From Actinacidiphila paucisporea (GTDB lineage Bacteria; Actinomycetota; Actinomycetes; Streptomycetales; Streptomycetaceae): a stretch of DNA of 64,000 nucleotides. A program made the position numbers and the translations under genes. The notes below the pieces were generated by a model that saw nothing but the letters and a program-made list of their open reading frames with translations, was not told the DNA's origin and searched no databases. Location: assembly GCF_900142575.1 (NCBI RefSeq), contig NZ_FRBI01000012.1, positions 168,873-232,872 of the forward strand. Reading direction: 5' to 3'. This document shows, piece after piece, positions 18,085 to 26,701 of the stretch (position 1 is the stretch's first letter; the number at the start of each line of letters is the position of its first letter).

Positions 18085-19714
18085 GCTCCGGGGCCGCCGG
18101 GTCCGGGTGCCTGAAGTCCGCCCGCAGCTCCACCTTGCGGACCTTGCCGCTGACCGTCATCGGGAAGGCGTCGAGGACCCGCAGGTGGCGGGGGACCTTG
18201 AAGTGGGCGAGCCGGCCCTCGCAGTAGTCGGTGATCTCGCCGAGGGTCGGCGGGTCGGCCGGGTCGCGCGGGATGACGCAGGCCAGCACCTCCTCGCCGT
18301 AGGTGTCGTCGGGCACCCCGACCACCTGCACGTCGGAGACCTTGGGGTGGCCGTAGAGGAACTCCTCGACCTCCCGCGGGGAGACGTTCTCCCCGCCCCT
18401 GATGATCATGTCCTTGATACGGCCGACGATCGCCACGTAGCCGTCGTCGCGCATCACCGCGAGGTCGCCGGTGTGCATCCAGCGCCCGGCGTCCACCGCC
18501 TCGGCCGTGCGGTCCGGCTCGTCCCAGTAGCCCAGCATCACCGAATAGCCGCGCGTGCACAGCTCACCGGCCGTGCCGCGCGGCACGGTGACCCCCGACG
18601 CGGGGTCCACCACCTTGACCTCGATGTGCGGCAGGGCCCGGCCGGCGGTGGCGGTGCGGTCCTCCACCGGGTCGTCGCGCCGGGTCTGGGTGGACACCGG
18701 GGAGGTCTCGGTCATCCCGTAGCAGATGGAGACCTCGGACATGTGCATCTCGGCCATCACCCGCTTCATCACCTCGACCGGGCACGGCGATCCGGCCATG
18801 ATGCCGGTGCGCAGCGAGCTGAGGTCGTAGTCGGCGAAGTCCGGCAGCGCCAGCTCGGCGATGAACATCGTGGGGACGCCGTACAGCGAGGTGCAGCGCT
18901 CCTGTTCGACCGCGCGCAGGGTGGCGGCCGCGTCGAAGGACGGGGCGGGGATGACGATGCAGGCCGCGTGCGAGGTGGCGCCGATGTTGCCCATCACCAT
19001 GCCGAAGCAGTGGTAGAAGGGCACCGGCAGGCAGATCCGGTCCTGCTCGCTGTAGCCGACCGTACCGCCCACGAAATAGCCGTTGTTGAGGATGTTGTGG
19101 TGCGACAGGGTGGCGCCCTTGGGGAAGCCCGTGGTGCCCGAGGTGTACTGGATGTTGACCGGGTCGTCGCAGCTCAGCATCGCCTGGGCGGCGGCGGGAT
19201 AGCCCGGGTCGAGGGCCTCTCCCGCGGCCGTCATGGCGTCCCACGACGGGTCGCCGATGTGCACGATCCGGCGCAGGTCCGGGCAGTTGGCGCGGACCTC
19301 GGCGGCCATCAGGCGGTAGTCGGTGCCGCGGTGCTCGGTGGAGGCGATCAGCAGCGAGACGCCGGACTGCCGCAGGGCATAGGCCAGTTCGTGCAGCCGG
19401 TAGGCCGGGTTGACATTGACCATGATCGCGCCGATCCGGGCGGTGGCGTACTGCACCAGCACCCATTCCGGGCAGTTGACCGCCCAGATGCCGACGCGGT
19501 CGCCCTTGCCGACGCCGTAGGCGGCCAGTCCGCGGGCGACCTCGTCGACCGCGCGGCCGAACTCGGCATAGGTCCAGCGGCGGCCGCTGGGCACGTCGAC
19601 CAGTGCCTCGCGGTCGGGGTGGGCGCAGACGGCCCGGTCGAGGTTGCGGCCGACGGTGTCGCCGAGCAAGGGCACACTCCCGATTCCGTGCGCGTACGAG
19701 GGCTCGGCCGTCAC
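18068..19714 (-). CDS. AMP-binding acyl-CoA synthetase
   Basis: An adenylate-forming ligase of about 548 residues. The P-loop-like motif YTSGTTGFPKGAT, the CYGMTETSPV motif, the GYWDEPDRT...WMHTGDL segment, and the C-terminal lysine region MTVSGKVRKVELR are all present, as in medium or long chain acyl-CoA synthetases. It activates a carboxylic acid as acyl-AMP and then acyl-CoA; the substrate is not evident. The GTG start overlaps the stop of the upstream synthetase (GTGA), so the two enzymes are translationally coupled. Confidence 0.9.
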
Positions 19715-21387
19715 TGGTGGTCCTCCTCGTGGAATTCGGCGCTGCCGTCCCGCAGGGTCGCCTCCCGCAGCTCGATCCGGCGGATCTTGCCCGACACGGT
19801 CTTGGGCAGCGGGGCGAACTCCAACCGCCTGACGCGCTTGTAGGGCGCGAGGACCGAACGGGAGTGCGCGAAGATCGCCTTGGCGGTGTCGGCGTCCGGC
19901 TCCCAGCCCTCGGCCAGCACCACGTACGCCTTGGGGATCGCGAGCCGCAGGTCGTCGGGGGCGGGCACCACGGCGGCCTCGGCGACCGCCTCGTGCTCCA
20001 GCAGCGCGCTCTCCAGCTCGAACGGGCTGATCTTGTAGTCGCTGGACTTGAAGACGTCGTCCGCGCGGCCGACGTAGGTGATGTAGCCGTCGGCGTCCCG
20101 GCTGCCGATGTCGCCGGTGCGGTAGTAGCCGCCGCCCATCGCCTCCTCGGTGCGCTCGGGGTCGCCGGCGTACCCGGTCATCAGGCCGACGGGGCGGCTG
20201 CTCAGGTCGAGGCAGATCTCCCCCTCGTTGGCCGGCACCCCGGTCACCGGGTCGAGCAGCGTCACCGTGTAGCCGGGGGTGGGGCGGCCCATCGAGCCGG
20301 CCTTGACGAGCTGGCCGGGGCTGTTGGCGACCTGGACGGCGGTCTCGGTCTGGCCGAAGCCGTCCCTGATCAGCACACCCCACAGCCGCCGCACGTGCTC
20401 GATCACCTCGGGGTTGAGCGGCTCGCCGGCCGCGACCGCCTCCCGCGGCGGGGTGGCGAGCGCGCTCAGGTCGGCCTGGATCAGCATCCGCCACACCGTG
20501 GGCGGCGCGCAGAAACTGGTCACCCCGCAGCGGTCCATCTCGGCCATCAGCCGCGCCGGGTCGAACCGCGTGTAGTTGTGCACGAAGACCGTCGCCTCGG
20601 CATTCCACGGCGCGAACAGACTGGACCACGCGTGCTTGGCCCAACCGGGTGACGAGATGTTCAGATGCACGTCGCCGGGTCGCAGCCCGATCCAGTACAT
20701 CGTGGCGAGGTGCCCGACGGGATACGACACGTGGGTGTGTTCGACCAGCTTGGGCTGCGCGGTGGTGCCGGACGTGAAGTAGAGCATCAGCGGGTCGGAC
20801 CCGGCGGTCGGGCCGTCGGGGGTGAAGCCGGGCGGCGCCGCGTACGCGTCCTCGTACGCCAGCCAGGGGACCCCGGCGTCGCCGCCGACCGCGATCCGGG
20901 TGTAGTCGCCGGGCACCTCGTCGAACTTGCCGGTGTCCGCGCCCCGCACGATCGCGTGCCGCACCTGCCCGCGGTCGACCCGGTCGCGCAGGTCCGCCGG
21001 GCCCAGCAGCGGCGTCGCCGGGATGACCACCGCCCGCAGCTTCATCAGCGCCAGCACCGACTCCCACTGCTCGACCTGGTTGCCCAGCATCACCAGCACC
21101 CGGTCGCCGGCCCGCACCCCGCGGGCCCGCAGCCAGGACGCGACCCGGTCGGAGCGGTCGGACATCTCGCGGTAGGAGATCAGCGACTCGGTGCCGTCCT
21201 CCTCGACGATCCACAGGGCCGGGCGGTCGTTGCCCGCGGCGACCACGTCGAACCAGTCCAGCGCCCAGTTGAACCGCTGCGGGTCCGGCCAGCGGAAGCC
21301 GTCGCGGGCCGCCGCGTAGTCCTCGCGGTGCCGCAGCAGGAAGTCCCGGGCGGCCCGGAATGCCCCGGTCGCGTCCGATGCCGCCAT
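19711..21387 (-). CDS. Acyl-CoA synthetase (medium-chain / acetyl-CoA synthetase-like)
   Basis: A 558-residue AMP-binding protein of a subfamily distinct from its downstream partner. It has YFTSGTTAQPKLVEHTH, the SSPGWAKHAWSSLFAPWN segment of medium-chain/acyl synthetases, DGFGQTETAV, YYRTGDIGSRDADGY, and LPKTVSGKIRRIELR with the adenylation lysine. The ATG at 21387 is preceded by AAGGAGGAC. The gene is divergent from the GAF-LuxR regulator across an 89-base gap holding a perfect inverted repeat, suggesting local control. Two coupled synthetases hint at degradation of an unusual acid, but the substrate cannot be read from the sequence. Confidence 0.9.
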   Translation of the reverse strand: MAASDATGAFRAARDFLLRHREDYAAARDGFRWPDPQRFNWALDWFDVVAAGNDRPALWIVEEDGTESLISYREMSDRSDRVASWLRARGVRAGDRVLVMLGNQVEQWESVLALMKLRAVVIPATPLLGPADLRDRVDRGQVRHAIVRGADTGKFDEVPGDYTRIAVGGDAGVPWLAYEDAYAAPPGFTPDGPTAGSDPLMLYFTSGTTAQPKLVEHTHVSYPVGHLATMYWIGLRPGDVHLNISSPGWAKHAWSSLFAPWNAEATVFVHNYTRFDPARLMAEMDRCGVTSFCAPPTVWRMLIQADLSALATPPREAVAAGEPLNPEVIEHVRRLWGVLIRDGFGQTETAVQVANSPGQLVKAGSMGRPTPGYTVTLLDPVTGVPANEGEICLDLSSRPVGLMTGYAGDPERTEEAMGGGYYRTGDIGSRDADGYITYVGRADDVFKSSDYKISPFELESALLEHEAVAEAAVVPAPDDLRLAIPKAYVVLAEGWEPDADTAKAIFAHSRSVLAPYKRVRRLEFAPLPKTVSGKIRRIELREATLRDGSAEFHEEDHQ

Positions 21388-21425
21388 GTGTCCTCCTTGT
21401 GGATGTCCCCTCGGTAGCATCGTGC

Positions 21426-21449
21426 GGTAGTGACGTGGGTCTCACTACC
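21426..21449. promoter_or_regulatory. Inverted repeat in the divergent synthetase/LuxR promoter
   Basis: GGTAGTGA and TCACTACC are perfect 8-base arms separated by 8 bases, in the 89-base gap between two divergent genes. The position makes it a likely operator for the adjacent LuxR-type regulator or another dimeric factor. Confidence 0.55.
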
Positions 21450-21476
21450 CCCGGACGGGGGTGAGGAGGTGGCGCA

Positions 21477-22322
21477 GTGGACGGCAGTCGTGGCGAGGCC
21501 ACGGACATGAGGGCCGCCCTGCTGCGGATGCGCAGGTCAGGGCTGCTCCCGGTGGCCTTCGGCGGGCTGGTCTCGGGAGCCGGGGCCCGGCAGTTCCGGA
21601 TCAGCGAGCTGGTGGGGGCCGACACGGACTCGCTCCGCGGGCTCGCGGTGCGCACCGGGAACGGGCTCGGCGGCAAGACCCTCGCCCTCGGGCGGCCCTA
21701 CGCCGTGACCGACTACGGCTCGTCGCGCGCCATCAGCCACGAATACGACGCCGCCGTGGCCGGGGAAGGGCTGCGGTCGGTGCTGGCCGTGCCCGTCGTG
21801 GTGCACCGGCAGGTGCGGGGCGTGCTCTACGGTGCCCTGCGCCAGCCGTACGCCCTCGGCGACCGGCCGCTGGCCGCCGCGATCGACGCGGCGCGCGATC
21901 TCGAGCAGGCGCTCGCCGTGCGGGACGAGGCGCGGCGGCTGCTGGCGTCCTGCCAGGGGCCGGTCGCGGCCGATCCGCGGGCCTGGGAGGAGGTGCGCGA
22001 GGCGCACGCCGAACTGCGGGCGCTGGCGGTGCGCATTCCCGACACCCGGCTGCGCGAGGAGCTGCTGACCGCGTGTGCGCGCCTCGCCTCGGCCGCGGCT
22101 CCCTCCTCACCCGCTCACCCGTCCCTCGTCCAGCTCACCCCGCGCGAGCTGGACGTCCTGGCCACGGTCGCCTCCGGGGCGACCAACGCGGTGGCCGCTT
22201 CACGGCTCCGCCTGCGGCCCGAGACCGTCAAGTCCTACCTGCGGTCCGCCATGCGCAAACTGGGCGCCCACACCCGCCTCGAAGCCGTCACCACCGCCCG
22301 TCGCAGCGGCCTCCTCCCCTGA
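21477..22322 (+). CDS. GAF-domain LuxR-family transcriptional regulator
   Basis: The 281-residue protein has an N-terminal GAF-like sensor (GLAVRTGNGLGGKTLALGR through VLAVPVVVHRQVRGVLYGAL), a helical linker, and a C-terminal LuxR helix-turn-helix: LTPRELDVLATVASGATNAV followed by LRPETVKSYLRSAMRKLGA. The GTG start has GAGGAGGTG upstream. It probably regulates the two acyl-CoA synthetases transcribed away from it. The GAF ligand is unknown. Confidence 0.85.
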   Translation: MDGSRGEATDMRAALLRMRRSGLLPVAFGGLVSGAGARQFRISELVGADTDSLRGLAVRTGNGLGGKTLALGRPYAVTDYGSSRAISHEYDAAVAGEGLRSVLAVPVVVHRQVRGVLYGALRQPYALGDRPLAAAIDAARDLEQALAVRDEARRLLASCQGPVAADPRAWEEVREAHAELRALAVRIPDTRLREELLTACARLASAAAPSSPAHPSLVQLTPRELDVLATVASGATNAVAASRLRLRPETVKSYLRSAMRKLGAHTRLEAVTTARRSGLLP

Positions 22323-22380
22323 GGCGGGCCAGGGCGGAAAAGGCGCGCGGGGAGTGCGGGGGCGGGAGTAGCGTGCCGGG

Positions 22381-23037
22381 GTGACGATCGATCGGGTGGG
22401 CGGCTTCGCCGCGTTGTCGTTGGTGCTGGTGCTGATCCCCGGCCCGAGCGTCCTGTTCGTGCTGGGCCGCGCCCTCGCGCACGGCAGGCGTACGGCCCTG
22501 GGCAGCGTCGTGGGCAACGCGATCGGGGCCTACGCCCTCATCGCGCTGGTCGCGCTCGGCCTCGGCGAGGTCGTGTCCCGCTCGGCCGCCCTCTTCGACG
22601 CGCTCAAGCTGGCCGGCGCGGCCTACCTGGTCTTCCTCGGCGTGAAGGCCTTCCGCGCCCGCGGCACGCTGTCGGCGGCGCTGCACGGCGAGGCCGGGGA
22701 GGGTGCGGCCGCGCCCCGCAGGGGCGACCTGCGCACCTTGTGGGAGGGATTCGTCGTCGGGGTGACCAACCCCAAGACGATGGTGTTCTTCGCCGCCGTC
22801 CTCCCCCAGTTCGTGAACCGCGACGCCGGCCGCGTCCACGCGCAAATGCTGCTGCTCGGCCTGGTGTTCACCGCCATCGCACTGCTGTGCGACAGCGTCT
22901 GGGCGCTGACCGCATCGGCGGCCCGCGGCTGGTTCGCCCGCTCGCCGCGGCGGCTGGCGGCGGTGGGCGGCACCGGCGGGCTGGCGATGATCGGGCTGGG
23001 CGTGGCCGTCGCCGTGACGGGCCGCGCGGACTCGTGA
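22381..23037 (+). CDS. LysE/RhtB family amino-acid exporter
   Basis: A 218-residue integral membrane protein with about six hydrophobic segments. The N-terminal LVLIPGPSVLFVLGRALAHG is the LysE/RhtB signature, and GFVVGVTNPKTMVFFAAVLPQF is the second family motif. Such proteins export amino acids or small metabolites. The GTG start follows the LuxR gene by 58 bases, so cotranscription is possible. The substrate cannot be predicted. Confidence 0.85.
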   Translation: MTIDRVGGFAALSLVLVLIPGPSVLFVLGRALAHGRRTALGSVVGNAIGAYALIALVALGLGEVVSRSAALFDALKLAGAAYLVFLGVKAFRARGTLSAALHGEAGEGAAAPRRGDLRTLWEGFVVGVTNPKTMVFFAAVLPQFVNRDAGRVHAQMLLLGLVFTAIALLCDSVWALTASAARGWFARSPRRLAAVGGTGGLAMIGLGVAVAVTGRADS

Positions 23038-23083
23038 GCCGGGGCCGCCGGGCGGTGTGAGCAGGGGCACACGCCGACACCAA

Positions 23084-23143
23084 CGAAACGTTTGCGTTTC
23101 GATAGTGGCGGACGTACGGTCATGGAGTACGAAACGGTTTCGT
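23084..23143. promoter_or_regulatory. Two palindromic operators before the MFS pump
   Basis: CGAAACGTTTGCGTTTCG (23084-23101) has perfect 7-base arms and ACGAAACGGTTTCGT (23129-23143) has perfect 7-base arms about one base. Both share the CGAAAC/GTTTCG half-site and flank the likely promoter of the transporter. The half-site style suggests a TetR-family repressor, but none is encoded next to it. Confidence 0.65.
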
Positions 23144-23195
23144 TCTTCCTGCGGTACAGCAGCCCTACCCCGTCCCACCTCAGGAGTTCCGCCTG

Positions 23196-24719
23196 ATGTC
23201 TTCGCAATCAGCGGCCGACGTCCCCGTCGACCGGCTCACGAAAGCCCCGTCCGAGGCCGATCCCGGCGCTCCGACGGAGAAGGCCAACCACCGCTGGTGG
23301 GTCCTGGCCGTCATAGCCATCGCCCAGCTCATGGTGGTCCTCGACGCCACCGTCGTGACCATCGCCCTGCCCTCCGCGCAGAAGGCACTCGGCTTCTCCG
23401 ACGGCAACCGGCAGTGGATCGTCACCGCCTACTCCCTCGCCTTCGGCTCCCTGCTCCTGCTGGGCGGCCGGCTGGCCGACCTGGTCGGCCGCAAGATCAT
23501 CTTCCTGGTCGGCGTCGTCGGCTTCGCCGCCGCCTCCGCGCTGGCCGGCGCGGCACAGAACTTCGAGGTGCTGGTCACGGGCCGCGCCCTGCAGGGTCTG
23601 TTCGGCGCCCTGCTGGCCCCCGCGGCGCTCTCGCTGCTCAACACGACCTTCACCGACGCCAAGGAGCGCGCGAAGGCCTTCGGCATCTACGGCGCCATCG
23701 CCGGCGCGGGCGGCGGCATCGGCATGCTGCTCGGCGGTGTCCTCACCCAGAACCTGAGCTGGCGCTGGACGCTGTATGTGAACCTGCTGTTCGCGGTCGC
23801 CGCCTTCATCGGCGGTATGGCGCTGCTGCGCAAGGGCGCCCCGGCCAACCGGCCGAAGCTGGACCTGCCGGGCACCCTGCTGGTCACCGTCGGCCTGTTC
23901 TGCGTGGTCTACGGCTTCTCCAACGCCGAGACGCACCACTGGGGCTCCCCGATGACCTGGGGCTTCCTGCTGGTCGGCGTCGCGCTGGTGGCGGGCTTCA
24001 GCTGGTGGCAGACACGTGCCACCCACCCGCTGCTGCCGCTGCGCGTGCTGCTCGACCGCAACCGGGGCGCGTCCTTCACGGTGCTCGCGCTCTCCGGCGC
24101 CGGGATGTTCGGCGTCTTCCTCTTCCTGACCTACTACCTGCAACTGTCGCTGCAGTACAACCCGATCAAGACCGGCCTGGCCTTCCTGCCGATGATCGGC
24201 GCCCTGATGGTGGCCGCCCAGCTCGTCACCAACACGCTGCTGCCGCGGCTCGGCCCGCGGCCGATCGTCCCGCTGGGCATGCTGATGGCGGCGGCGGGCA
24301 TGGCCTGGCTCACCGCCCTCGATCTGAACAGCAGCTACGCGGCGAACGTCCTGCCCCCGCTGCTGGTGATGGGCTTCGGCCTCGGCCTGGTCATGCCGGC
24401 CGCGATGAGCGTGGCCACCGACCGGGTCGGCGAGGAGGACGCGGGCGTGGCCTCGGCCGCGGTCAACACGATGCAGCAGGTGGGCGGTTCCATCGGCACC
24501 GCGCTGCTGAACACACTGGCCGCGAGCGCCGCGACCTCGTACCTGGCCCACCACTCGGACAAGCTCGCCAAGGCGCACGCCGCACTGCACAGCTACGCGA
24601 CCGCGTACTGGTGGTCCGCCGCGCTCTTCGCGGTCGGCGGCGTGCTGGCGCTGTTCATGTACAGCGGTGGCCGCCCCGCGCCGAGCGACCAGGCCGGCGC
24701 CCCGGCCGTGCACTTGTAG
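23196..24719 (+). CDS. MFS multidrug transporter (DHA2 / EmrB-QacA type)
   Basis: A 507-residue transporter with about 14 predicted membrane segments. The DHA2 motif LMVVLDATVVTIALPSAQ appears in the first helix, followed by LLLGGRLADLVGRK (motif A) and GAGGGIGMLLGGVLT (motif C). Such pumps export drugs or toxic metabolites in exchange for protons. The ATG follows CAGGAG. The two palindromic operators upstream indicate inducible repression. A perfect hairpin follows the stop. Confidence 0.9.
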   Translation: MSSQSAADVPVDRLTKAPSEADPGAPTEKANHRWWVLAVIAIAQLMVVLDATVVTIALPSAQKALGFSDGNRQWIVTAYSLAFGSLLLLGGRLADLVGRKIIFLVGVVGFAAASALAGAAQNFEVLVTGRALQGLFGALLAPAALSLLNTTFTDAKERAKAFGIYGAIAGAGGGIGMLLGGVLTQNLSWRWTLYVNLLFAVAAFIGGMALLRKGAPANRPKLDLPGTLLVTVGLFCVVYGFSNAETHHWGSPMTWGFLLVGVALVAGFSWWQTRATHPLLPLRVLLDRNRGASFTVLALSGAGMFGVFLFLTYYLQLSLQYNPIKTGLAFLPMIGALMVAAQLVTNTLLPRLGPRPIVPLGMLMAAAGMAWLTALDLNSSYAANVLPPLLVMGFGLGLVMPAAMSVATDRVGEEDAGVASAAVNTMQQVGGSIGTALLNTLAASAATSYLAHHSDKLAKAHAALHSYATAYWWSAALFAVGGVLALFMYSGGRPAPSDQAGAPAVHL

Positions 24720-24746
24720 CCGTACGGCTCGCAGGGCCCCACGAGC

Positions 24747-24778
24747 ACCCGGCGCCGCCTGAGCGGACGGCGCCGGGT
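24747..24778 (+). terminator. Hairpin terminator after the MFS gene
   Basis: ACCCGGCGCCG and CGGCGCCGGGT form a perfect 11-bp stem with a 10-base loop, 27 bases after the stop codon. There is no U-tract, as is common in this GC-rich group. Confidence 0.75.
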
Positions 24779-24958
24779 CCGGGGGCCGGTCGCCGGGTCA
24801 TCGTGGGGACGGGACACCCGGCACCACCGGCCCCCCGCGTACGCCGCCCCGCCGTTTCGCGCCCCCCGTACGCGAACACGGCGGGGCGGCTTTCTGCCGT
24901 CCCGCCGCCAGGAGGGCGCCCGGAGGTGGGCTCGCGCGGGGCGGGTTACGGTGAGGCC

Positions 24959-25225
24959 ATGAACGGCTTCCGGCCGCTGTACGTACCGGTGCGACGGGGT
25001 CCCGCGGGCCTCGTCGTCCGCCTGTGGCGTACCCCCGCGGGTACGCGGACCGCGGTGGCCTTCACCACGGACCAGCGGCTGCGGGCCGCGCTCGGTCCCT
25101 GCCAGGACTGGATCCGGCTCTCCGAATCCGCCCTCCGCCGCCTGGCGGAGCCCCTCGGCTCCACCGCCCTCACCGTCGACCCCCTCCTCTTCGGCCGGGC
25201 CGCTGCGCTGGGCGCCCCCGGGTAA
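24959..25225 (+). CDS. Small conserved actinomycete protein, function unknown
   Basis: An 88-residue protein starting MNGFRPLYVPVRRGPAGLVV, with a beta-rich N-terminal half and a later CQDWIRLSESALRRLAEPL segment. It reads like an SseB-like small protein common in Streptomyces, but I cannot name a function. I chose the ATG at 24959 because the larger open frame upstream is a shadow of the MFS gene. A repeat block begins right after the stop. Confidence 0.6.
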   Translation: MNGFRPLYVPVRRGPAGLVVRLWRTPAGTRTAVAFTTDQRLRAALGPCQDWIRLSESALRRLAEPLGSTALTVDPLLFGRAAALGAPG

Positions 25226-25228
25226 CCG

Positions 25229-25578
25229 CCCCTTGCGGTGCGGTCGCCTGCCAGTTCCCCCGCGCCCCCTGGGTGATTGCCCCGTGGGGTGCGTCGCTTG
25301 CCTGCGGCGGCGTCGTGGCTTGTCGCGCAGTTCCCCGCGCCCCTGAAAAACGCTCGCCCTCTGCGCGAAGGGCGAGCCCTTGCCAGGGAGCAGCCCTGGT
25401 CGGCGGAGGACGCAGGCCCAAAAGGGGCGCGTGGGGGTGCCCCCAGGCGAAGCTCTGGGGGAGAACTGCGCGCCCAGCCGGGAAGGCGGGAAAGAAGGCA
25501 ACGCACCGCACGGGGCAATCACCCCCCCCGGGGCGCGGGAGCCGCGCGGCCGCGGGCAAGCGACCGCACCGCAAGGGG
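25229..25578. repeat. Nested inverted-repeat mosaic
   Basis: The 410-base gap starts with ccccttgcggtgcg (25229-25242) and ends with its inverse caccgcaagggg (25567-25578). Inside are gcgcagttccccgcgcccct (25325-25344), an inverted partial copy near 25461, and a 47-base segment (25418-25464) repeated almost exactly at 36359. Nothing looks coding. Confidence 0.65.
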
Positions 25579-25635
25579 GGACCCCCGGGGCCGGGGGAAG
25601 CGCCGCGGGGGCGGGACCGCGAGACCCAGCTCGGG

Positions 25636-26472
25636 TCAAGATCCTGGCTGGACGTCCCCGGTGGTCATGACCTCGCGGCGGGAGGCGAGGTCACCCGGGG
25701 GGATGCCCGGATGGTGCTGGGCCGCGGACAGCGGAGTGGCGGGGGCGGTGTCGCCCAGCGCGAGGCGGGAGACGATGCGGTAGCGGTCACCGCGGTAGAC
25801 GGAGTGCACGTATTCCACCGGGCGCCCGGTGGTGTCCTTCGTGAGGCGTTCGAACAGGAGCGCCGGGGAGAGGACGGGCACCCCGATCAGCCTGGCCTCC
25901 TCCTCGTTGGTGACCGTCGGCTCGATGGACTGCACGGCCTCGTGCACGCGGACGCCGTGCCGCTCCCGCAGGAAGTCGTAGAAGTCGCCGGACTCCATGT
26001 CGCCCGGCTGGAGCCCGGGAACGAGCGCCGCGGGCACGTGGAGGTACTCGATGGCCATCGGCTCGTCGTCCACGAGCCGCAGCCGCGCGATGTACGTGAT
26101 CTCCGCCGCCGGCGAGACGTGCAGGCGGCGGCCGACCCGGGCGCCGGCCTGGACCGTGGTGAATTCCAGCACCTTGCTGGCCCAGCTGCCGGACGCCTGC
26201 GGCAGGCGGTACGCGTCGCGGGCCGGGGCCAGTTCCTGGGTGATCTTGGCGCGGGCGACGAACATGCCGCGGCCGTGCTCGCGTACCAGCAGGCCGGTGG
26301 TGACCAGTTCGTCCACGGCGGAGCGCAGCGTCGGGCGGGAGACGCCGAGTTGCTCGCACAGGGTGCGCTCGGAGGGGATCGGGTCGCCGGGGGCGCAGGA
26401 CTCGACCAGCTCCATGAGGTAGTCGCGGACCCGTTCGCGTTTCACCGCGGAGCGCGACGGCTCGCTGACCAT
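25636..26472 (-). CDS. GntR/HutC-family regulator (DasR-like)
   Basis: The 278-residue protein has a GntR winged helix (GDPIPSERTLCEQLGVSRPT...AVDELVTTGLLVREHGRGMF) and a UTRA effector-binding domain ending VEYVHSVYRGDRYRIVSRL, which closely resembles the end of DasR. A C-terminal tail of about 35 residues is extra. It is divergent from a DasABC-like transporter and a hexosaminidase, the arrangement of the das locus, so it probably senses an amino-sugar phosphate or related ligand. The helix-turn-helix differs enough from S. coelicolor DasR, as I recall it, that a paralogue is likely. Confidence 0.8.
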   Translation of the reverse strand: MVSEPSRSAVKRERVRDYLMELVESCAPGDPIPSERTLCEQLGVSRPTLRSAVDELVTTGLLVREHGRGMFVARAKITQELAPARDAYRLPQASGSWASKVLEFTTVQAGARVGRRLHVSPAAEITYIARLRLVDDEPMAIEYLHVPAALVPGLQPGDMESGDFYDFLRERHGVRVHEAVQSIEPTVTNEEEARLIGVPVLSPALLFERLTKDTTGRPVEYVHSVYRGDRYRIVSRLALGDTAPATPLSAAQHHPGIPPGDLASRREVMTTGDVQPGS

Positions 26473-26561
26473 GACGGTGTCCCTTCCGTGCGGTGGCTTG
26501 TCCAGCTGAGGTTATCCAGATGTTGACCAGCACGCCAGCCACGGCGAGCGGCTGCGTCCCA

Positions 26562-26632
26562 GTACACCACGGTATACGACCTGATTCCCGGTCGTGCGCG
26601 GGCCCTTGACGTCACCAGTGGTCTATGCCACC
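26562..26632. promoter_or_regulatory. Divergent promoter with GntR-type operators
   Basis: GTACACCACGGTATAC (26562-26577) is an imperfect palindrome of the GntR type. AGTGGTCTATGCCACC (26617-26632) closely resembles the dre box bound by DasR, and it lies just after a TTGACG -35 (26606-26611). A further half-site, accagaccagtt, follows near 26648. Control of both divergent transcripts by the adjacent regulator is likely. Confidence 0.55.
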
Positions 26633-26701
26633 TTCTGCGAGCAGCACCAGACCAGTTGGCAAGTGGTCAATTCCGCCCGCGCTTCCCGAGGTGACATCAC
26701 C

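Noticed and set aside
25229..25578. Insertion sequence remnant
   Set aside because: Inverted modules are present but there is no transposase fragment or target duplication; related blocks elsewhere fit a non-coding dispersed repeat family better.
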